From NCBI GenBank assembly GCA_009699565.1, contig WLNX01000052.1, positions 1-9,685 on the forward strand: a stretch of DNA of 9,685 nt, in the 5' to 3' direction. Below are positions 5,953 to 9,685 of this stretch, piece after piece (positions within the stretch are counted from its first letter, which is position 1; each line of letters begins with the position of its first letter). The notes beneath the pieces were generated by a model. That model did no database searches and was not told where the DNA came from. It worked only from the letters and a program-made list of their open reading frames with translations. A program made the translations under genes and the position numbers. The DNA comes from Actinomycetota bacterium (GTDB lineage Bacteria; Actinomycetota; Thermoleophilia; Solirubrobacterales; Solirubrobacteraceae).

Positions 5953-6710
5953 GCGCCGACAGCGTCACATTCCTTGGCCACTCGACCGTTCTGATCGAGG
6001 ACGGCGGTGCGCGGCTGCTGACCGACCCGATGCTTCGCGGGCGGATCGGTCACCTGCGCCGCCACGGCCCGCCGGCGAGCGCCGAGCACTGGGACGGCCT
6101 CGACGCGGTGCTGATATCGCACCTTCACCATGACCACTTCGATCCCCGGTCTCTTCGGATGATCTCTCCCGGCACGAGGGTTGTCGTTCCTGAGGGGGCT
6201 GGCAGAAGGGTCAGGAAGCTCGGCTTTGAGAATGTTGACGAGGTTGTCGTGGGGGACACCTTCTCCGTCCGCAACTCCAATATCGAGGTTGTATATGCCG
6301 ATCACGCGCCCGGGCGCGGCCCACGCAGTCGGGAGCAGGCGATCCCGGTTGGGTATGTAGTCAACGGCGGCCGCCGGATCTACTTTGCCGGCGACACCGA
6401 CATCTTTGACCAGATGGAGGAGATCGGCAGCGTGCCAGTGGATCTAGCCCTGATTCCGGTCTGGGGCTGGGGGCCTACTCTCGGCGAAGGCCATCTTGAC
6501 CCGTTGGCCGCTGCCAATGCGCTGAAGCTGCTCGGCGCGAAGGTCGCGGTGCCGATCCACTGGGGAACGCTCTACCCGTTCGGCGTCGAGCGGGTACGTC
6601 CGCGAGCGCTGGTCGATCCTCCGCACCTCTTCAAGCGCTACGCCAGCGAACTGGCTCCCGGCAGCGAGGTGCGGATACTTGCGCCCGGCGAGAAGCTGGC
6701 TTTGGGTTAG
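5946..6710 (+). CDS. Metallo-beta-lactamase-fold hydrolase, UlaG-like
   Basis: A 254-residue protein without signal peptide. It opens with TFLGHSTVLIE and LLTDP, as in the UlaG/L-ascorbate-6-phosphate lactonase-like and NAPE-PLD-like branch. The metal motif HLHHDH lies at residues 59-64 (HxHxDH). Further likely ligands are H120, D150 (FAGDTDIF) and H205 (PIHWGT). The branch contains lactonases, phosphodiesterases and phospholipases; the substrate cannot be assigned. The GTG at 5946 lies inside the end of the amidase gene, overlapping by seven bases, so the two are one transcript and probably translationally coupled. A joint role in envelope processing is only an inference, since this protein looks cytoplasmic. 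Its stop overlaps the stop of the convergent DoxX-like gene by four bases. Confidence 0.88.
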   Translation: MLSADSVTFLGHSTVLIEDGGARLLTDPMLRGRIGHLRRHGPPASAEHWDGLDAVLISHLHHDHFDPRSLRMISPGTRVVVPEGAGRRVRKLGFENVDEVVVGDTFSVRNSNIEVVYADHAPGRGPRSREQAIPVGYVVNGGRRIYFAGDTDIFDQMEEIGSVPVDLALIPVWGWGPTLGEGHLDPLAAANALKLLGAKVAVPIHWGTLYPFGVERVRPRALVDPPHLFKRYASELAPGSEVRILAPGEKLALG

Positions 6711-7078
6711 AGGCGCTTCGAAGGCTTCATCGCCGCAAACACCCAGGCGAGGAAGACGAGCTGGAACGGCAGTCGCGCGTAGAGGGCGGGGCGGGGGATA
6801 CCGGGGAAGCGGTCGGCGTTGAGGGCCATCTCAACGTTGGCCGGGAATACGCCGAGCAAGGTCAGGACTGCAAGCACGCCGCCGGCCCGCCGTATTCGCG
6901 GGTCGGGGCACGCCAGCGCTGCGCCTGCGGCAATCTCGGCAACCCCGCTCGCGTAGATCAGCGGATCATGTGCGGGCAGCCACTTCGGCATCATCGGCCG
7001 GTAGAAGCCCGGCCTCACGAAATGCATCGCTCCGGCAAAGATCAGGAAGGGGCCGCAGAGAAGTCGGATCAGTCTCAT
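6707..7078 (-). CDS. DoxX-like four-helix membrane protein
   Basis: A 123-residue hydrophobic protein with four predicted membrane segments (about 3-20, 40-57, 65-83 and 100-117). GPFLIFAGAMHFVRPGFY near the N-terminus and a SGVAEIAAGAAL second helix are typical of the DoxX/MauE-like family of small integral membrane proteins, whose functions are mostly unknown. A longer frame starting at 7129 would add a basic stretch (RRRR) and overlap the upstream gene. The ATG at 7078 is preferred because the protein then begins like its family and a TAGGCT box lies exactly seven bases upstream. It follows the 171-residue hypothetical gene by ten bases. Either an operon or a separate leaderless transcript is possible. 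Confidence 0.8.
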   Translation of the reverse strand: MRLIRLLCGPFLIFAGAMHFVRPGFYRPMMPKWLPAHDPLIYASGVAEIAAGAALACPDPRIRRAGGVLAVLTLLGVFPANVEMALNADRFPGIPRPALYARLPFQLVFLAWVFAAMKPSKRL

Positions 7079-7085
7079 CGCGCGG

Positions 7086-7091
7086 AGCCTA
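7086..7091 (-). promoter_or_regulatory. Putative -10 box of a leaderless promoter for the DoxX-like gene
   Basis: On the minus strand TAGGCT is followed by seven bases and the ATG at 7078. The hexamer is identical to that of the cyclase gene. Its first three bases are also the stop codon (TAG, 7091-7089) of the preceding gene, so part of the match is required by that gene and the evidence is somewhat weaker than elsewhere. Confidence 0.45.
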
Positions 7092-7604
7092 TGCGAGCGG
7101 CGGCGTCGGCAGCGTGAAGGTCTGTTCACCGATCGCGATCACCGGCGGTTCGGTTCCATCGGCGCGCGCGGTGATCGACAGCGGGTTGGCGGGACTGTTG
7201 GTCTCAAAGACGGCCATCGCGACGTTGCGCCCGCCAAGGACGCCGGCTAGCTCGGTCACGCCATCGACGAGGTACTCAAGGCCGCCTATTGTGCCCGCCA
7301 CCTCGCCGCTCTCGGGATCCACTTGGAACGGGGGAAGAGGTTTCAGTTCGGTCAATTCGGGAGGCTTGGGATCGAGCTGTGCGCTGTGGTCGAGTTGGAC
7401 CACGCGATCGCCAAGGTCCACTTCGATCGCCCGGAAGCGCTCGACGTCCACGGTTGCCGGCCCGACTCCCGGCTCGCGGTCAACAACTGCGACCGCGCGG
7501 TAGGCATTCGAGCGGTGGAGGAACTCGCGCAGCGTCACGACCGCGAAGTCCAGTTCGCCGACGCTTGCGACGGTCTCGGTCGGAATCTCATCCTGCTCAC
7601 CCAT
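7089..7604 (-). CDS. Hypothetical protein, 171 residues
   Basis: I do not recognise a family. The protein has no signal peptide and no membrane segment, is rich in acidic residues, valine and proline, and looks like a soluble, mostly beta-strand protein. Two blocks are visible: residues about 12-68 (AVVTLREFLHR, YRAVAVVD, AIEVDLGDRVVQLDH) and 86-165 (several strands including NVAMAVFET and PPVIAIGEQTFTLP). They are separated by a proline-rich linker (about 76-95). It is judged real because the frame fits between its neighbours, its composition is protein-like, and TAGCTT lies seven bases before the ATG at 7604. It is divergent from the GNAT gene (53 bases apart) and followed after ten bases by the DoxX-like gene, suggesting shared expression. 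Confidence 0.75.
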   Translation of the reverse strand: MGEQDEIPTETVASVGELDFAVVTLREFLHRSNAYRAVAVVDREPGVGPATVDVERFRAIEVDLGDRVVQLDHSAQLDPKPPELTELKPLPPFQVDPESGEVAGTIGGLEYLVDGVTELAGVLGGRNVAMAVFETNSPANPLSITARADGTEPPVIAIGEQTFTLPTPPLA

Positions 7605-7611
7605 GGACCTG

Positions 7612-7617
7612 AAGCTA
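7612..7617 (-). promoter_or_regulatory. Putative -10 box of a leaderless promoter for the hypothetical gene
   Basis: On the minus strand TAGCTT is followed by seven bases and the ATG at 7604. The surrounding CTGATAGCTTC closely matches CTGATAGTTTC before the chemoreceptor gene, suggesting a slightly extended box. No -35 element is evident. It lies in the 53-base gap to the divergent GNAT gene, where I see no matching box for the GNAT direction. Confidence 0.6.
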
Positions 7618-7657
7618 TCAGTGCAGGTGCGGGCGCCGGGGCTGCGAAACTTCCACC

Positions 7658-8254
7658 GTGTCCTTTTCTCTCACAGGGCCGAGACTGACGCTCCGGCCGC
7701 CCGAGCCGGACGATGCAGCAGTGCTGCTCGAGCTCGCCTCGGACCCCGAGGTGACGCGCTGGTTCTCTTGGGGACCGTACACGGAGCTGGCCGAGCCGGA
7801 GGCCTACATCGCCCGCTGTGCGCTGCAGCGCGAGCAGGGCACCCAGCTCGACATGCTGATTGTGGACCACGAACTTGGCCCCGCCGGGATCATCGGGCTC
7901 AGCGAGTTCAGCTACCGCGATCGGCGCTGCATGGTCGGGACCTGGCTCGGCTCCAGCCACTGGGGAACGCACGTAAATCGCGAGTCGAAGGCTCTCGTTG
8001 CGCATCTCGGCTTTGAGCTGCTCGACATGAACAGAATCGGCGCCTATTCAAACCCGGAAAACGTCAGGTCAACTAAGGCCTTGGAGGCTGTCGGTTACGT
8101 GCACGAAGGCGTCCTGCGCGACTGGCACCGCCACGACGGCCGCTTCCTCGACGTCAACATCTTCGGAATGATCCGCAGCGACTGGGCGCTCGGTGATCAG
8201 GCGTCGCAGCAGGTGAAGATCGAGGGCGAGATTCCTGCGGCCTTCCTGCGTTGA
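7658..8254 (+). CDS. GNAT-family N-acetyltransferase (RimJ/RimL type)
   Basis: A 198-residue cytoplasmic protein. LTGPRLTLRPPEPDDA (5-20) and LLELASDPEVTRW (23-35) are the standard opening of the Acetyltransf_3/RimJ-RimL group. The acetyl-CoA-binding strand and loop lie at about 93-110 (VGTWLGSSHWGTHVNRES), and the second half of the fold at 125-150 (NRIGAYSNPENVRSTKALEAVGY). Family members acetylate protein N-termini, amino acids, polyamines or antibiotics; the acceptor here is unknown. In the acetyl-CoA loop a histidine (H105) replaces the more common small residue. The GTG at 7658 gives the expected N-terminus, but neither a good Shine-Dalgarno sequence nor a TAnnnT box at seven bases is seen. 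It is convergent with the ABC permease gene, three bases apart. Confidence 0.9.
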   Translation: MSFSLTGPRLTLRPPEPDDAAVLLELASDPEVTRWFSWGPYTELAEPEAYIARCALQREQGTQLDMLIVDHELGPAGIIGLSEFSYRDRRCMVGTWLGSSHWGTHVNRESKALVAHLGFELLDMNRIGAYSNPENVRSTKALEAVGYVHEGVLRDWHRHDGRFLDVNIFGMIRSDWALGDQASQQVKIEGEIPAAFLR

Positions 8255-8257
8255 GCC

Positions 8258-9001
8258 TCAGTCGCGGGCGTTCCAGCTGAAGCCGCGAACGGCAAGAACC
8301 ACGCAGGCCACGGTCCAGACGGCAACTACCGCAAGGTCGGAAAGGTGGTCGGCGAGGTGGGCTCCGGTCACCAGCGCTGCGCTGATCCCGTTTATGACGT
8401 GAACGAGTGGCAACGCGTTGGCGATGTCGCGAAGGAAGGTCGGCACGTTCTCGGCGTCGAAGAAGACGCCCGAGATGAAGATCATCGGCAGGAAGACGAG
8501 ATTGGTGTAGGCGGGGGCGGCTTCGAAGTTGGGGATCACGTGCGAGAAGGCAACGCCCATCGAAGCGAAGCAGGCGACGCCTAGGACGGTGAAGATCGCC
8601 AGCTCGGCCCAGTCTTTCGGCCATCCAAGGCCGAAGAAGAACTTGCCGGCGACGATGATGATGAGGATCTGGATGACGGCGTTGGTCGCGGCGCTGCCGA
8701 TGATCCCCGACAGGTACGAAGTCCCCGGCAGCGGCGTCCCGCGGACGCGCTTGAGCACGCCCTGCTCGCGCAGGAAGGTCATCTGCGTTGCCAGCGCGTT
8801 GAAGGTCGTTGCCATCACGCTGAGGCCGGCGATCCCCGGGACGAGCACGTCAAGGTTCGCCTGGTTGCCGCTGAAGACGGCCCCGAACAGGAACAGGAAG
8901 ATCAGCGGCAGCACGAAGCTGAAGAAGGCGGCGGTCGGGTTTCGCCAGAACATCTTCCGCTCAAGGCGGTATTGGCGCCAAGCCAGTGTCGCGTCGCTCA
9001 C
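8258..9001 (-). CDS. ABC-2 type transporter permease (DrrB-like)
   Basis: A 247-residue membrane protein with about six hydrophobic segments (roughly 25-43, 52-70, 99-118, 134-154, 165-182 and 221-240). A cytoplasmic N-terminal helix (RQYRLERKMFWRNP) and the REQGVLKRVRGTPLP loop at 78-92 are hallmarks of ABC-2 exporters. Two such subunits would form the membrane channel with two copies of the ATPase encoded immediately upstream. The GTG start at 9001 overlaps the ATPase stop in a GTGA, indicating coupled translation. Related pairs export antibiotics, lipids or polysaccharides; nothing nearby specifies the cargo. It ends three bases from the end of the convergent GNAT gene. Confidence 0.93.
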   Translation of the reverse strand: MSDATLAWRQYRLERKMFWRNPTAAFFSFVLPLIFLFLFGAVFSGNQANLDVLVPGIAGLSVMATTFNALATQMTFLREQGVLKRVRGTPLPGTSYLSGIIGSAATNAVIQILIIIVAGKFFFGLGWPKDWAELAIFTVLGVACFASMGVAFSHVIPNFEAAPAYTNLVFLPMIFISGVFFDAENVPTFLRDIANALPLVHVINGISAALVTGAHLADHLSDLAVVAVWTVACVVLAVRGFSWNARD

Positions 9002-9685
9002 GGCTTGATCACCTCGGCCTCGTCCGCCGTCAGCTCTAGGTAGACGTCCTCGAGCGAGGGGCGGACGACCGAACAGTCGACCAATGATCCGCCCCGCGCG
9101 ATCGCGTCGGTCGTCAGGCGGTGAAGCAGCTCGGTCGGGTCGTCAACCTCGCGGCTCTCAAGCTCGCCGTCCTCGCGCCGCCAGCTGACGCGGTAACGGG
9201 CGGACGCCGCGCTCAGCGTGGACGGCGGTCCTTCGACGAGGATCTCACCGGCCTTGATGATCGCCACGCGGTCACACAGCGCCTGAGCCTCGTCGAGGTA
9301 ATGGGTGGTCAGCAGGACAGTCTTTCCCAGCTCCTTGAGCCGCTCGATGGTCGTCCAGGCTGCTCGGCGTGCAGCCGGATCAAACCCGGTCGTCGGTTCG
9401 TCCAGAAAGATCAGGTCGGGGTCGCCGATCAGCGCCAGCGCGAGGTCTAGCCGCCGCTGCTGGCCGCCGGAAAGCGTGCGGACCAGCGCCTGGGCCTGCG
9501 CCGGTTCGTCGAGCCCGACGATCTTCAGCACTTCGTCAACGTCGCGCGGGTGCGGGTACAGGCCGGCCCAGTGGGCGACGGCTTCGCGCACCTTGACGTG
9601 CCGGTACATCCCGCAGCTCTGGAGCACAATCCCAACCCGCTCGCGTAGCGCGCGCGGTCGCTCCTGTGGGTCGAACCCGAGCACC
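8998..9685 (-). CDS. ABC transporter ATPase, DrrA-like (N-terminus outside window)
   Basis: The last 228 or so codons of an ABC ATPase. The frame is open to base 9685, so the GTG that begins the visible frame at 9684 is not the real start; the Walker A loop (GxxGxGKT) should lie beyond the edge. Visible parts, numbered from 9684, are the Q-loop VGIVLQ (17-22), signature LSGGQ (71-75), Walker B LIFLDEP (91-97) with catalytic glutamate 96, the D-loop FDPAARR, and the switch histidine H128 in TTHYLDEA. The remaining 80 residues form the C-terminal extension of the DrrA group, ending RPSLEDVYLELT. It hydrolyses ATP at the inner face of the membrane to drive export through the permease encoded next, with which it overlaps by four bases. 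Confidence 0.95.
   Translation of the reverse strand, partial: VLGFDPQERPRALRERVGIVLQSCGMYRHVKVREAVAHWAGLYPHPRDVDEVLKIVGLDEPAQAQALVRTLSGGQQRRLDLALALIGDPDLIFLDEPTTGFDPAARRAAWTTIERLKELGKTVLLTTHYLDEAQALCDRVAIIKAGEILVEGPPSTLSAASARYRVSWRREDGELESREVDDPTELLHRLTTDAIARGGSLVDCSVVRPSLEDVYLELTADEAEVIKP

Noticed and set aside
7079..7129. Longer DoxX-like protein with 17 extra residues
   Set aside because: The extension is a run of arginines overlapping the preceding gene, whereas the ATG at 7078 has the family's N-terminus and a box seven bases upstream.
1..9685. tRNA/rRNA genes, insertion sequences, CRISPR arrays, attachment sites
   Set aside because: None seen. Coding genes fill nearly all of the window, no long direct or inverted repeats were noticed, and no transposase or integrase motif appears in the real reading frames.

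Overview
The window is high-GC bacterial DNA carrying twelve protein genes packed almost end to end. There are no RNA genes, mobile elements or CRISPR arrays, and no gene-free stretch longer than about 100 bases. GTG starts, 4-base stop/start overlaps, a sterol/lipid-type cytochrome P450, a DrrAB-like exporter and promoter-like TAnnnT boxes placed for leaderless transcripts all suggest an actinobacterium. Thermoleophilia/Solirubrobacterales is my best guess, by inference only.

Layout. Bases 1-3910 (minus strand) hold a chemosensory cluster read from right to left: a response regulator fused to a class III nucleotide cyclase, a transmembrane methyl-accepting chemoreceptor, a short CheW, and the start of CheA with its phosphotransfer domain (cut by the window edge). 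Bases 3953-5221 (minus) encode a cytochrome P450. Divergent from it (5320-6710, plus) is a pair of overlapping genes: a secreted peptidoglycan amidase-like protein and a UlaG-like metallo-beta-lactamase-fold hydrolase. Two minus-strand genes follow (6707-7604): an unrecognised 171-residue protein and a DoxX-like membrane protein. A GNAT acetyltransferase (7658-8254, plus) is divergent from them. The right end (8258-9685, minus) is an ABC-2 type exporter: a permease and an ATPase that lacks its N-terminus because of the window edge.

How they work together. The most coherent system is the left one. Receptor, CheW and CheA would form a kinase array. The obvious phosphorylation target encoded beside it is not a motor regulator but a cyclase, so the pathway may convert an external signal into cAMP or another cyclic nucleotide. 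Its cyclase domain keeps both metal-binding aspartates but has alanine where the adenine-selecting lysine is expected.

The clearest regulatory signal is a box, TAnnnT, exactly 7 bases before the start codon of five genes (cyclase, receptor, amidase, hypothetical protein, DoxX-like protein). This is the geometry expected of leaderless mRNAs. The P450 differs: it has a Shine-Dalgarno sequence, a plausible promoter further upstream and a perfect 15-base palindrome that looks like a repressor operator at the predicted transcription start.
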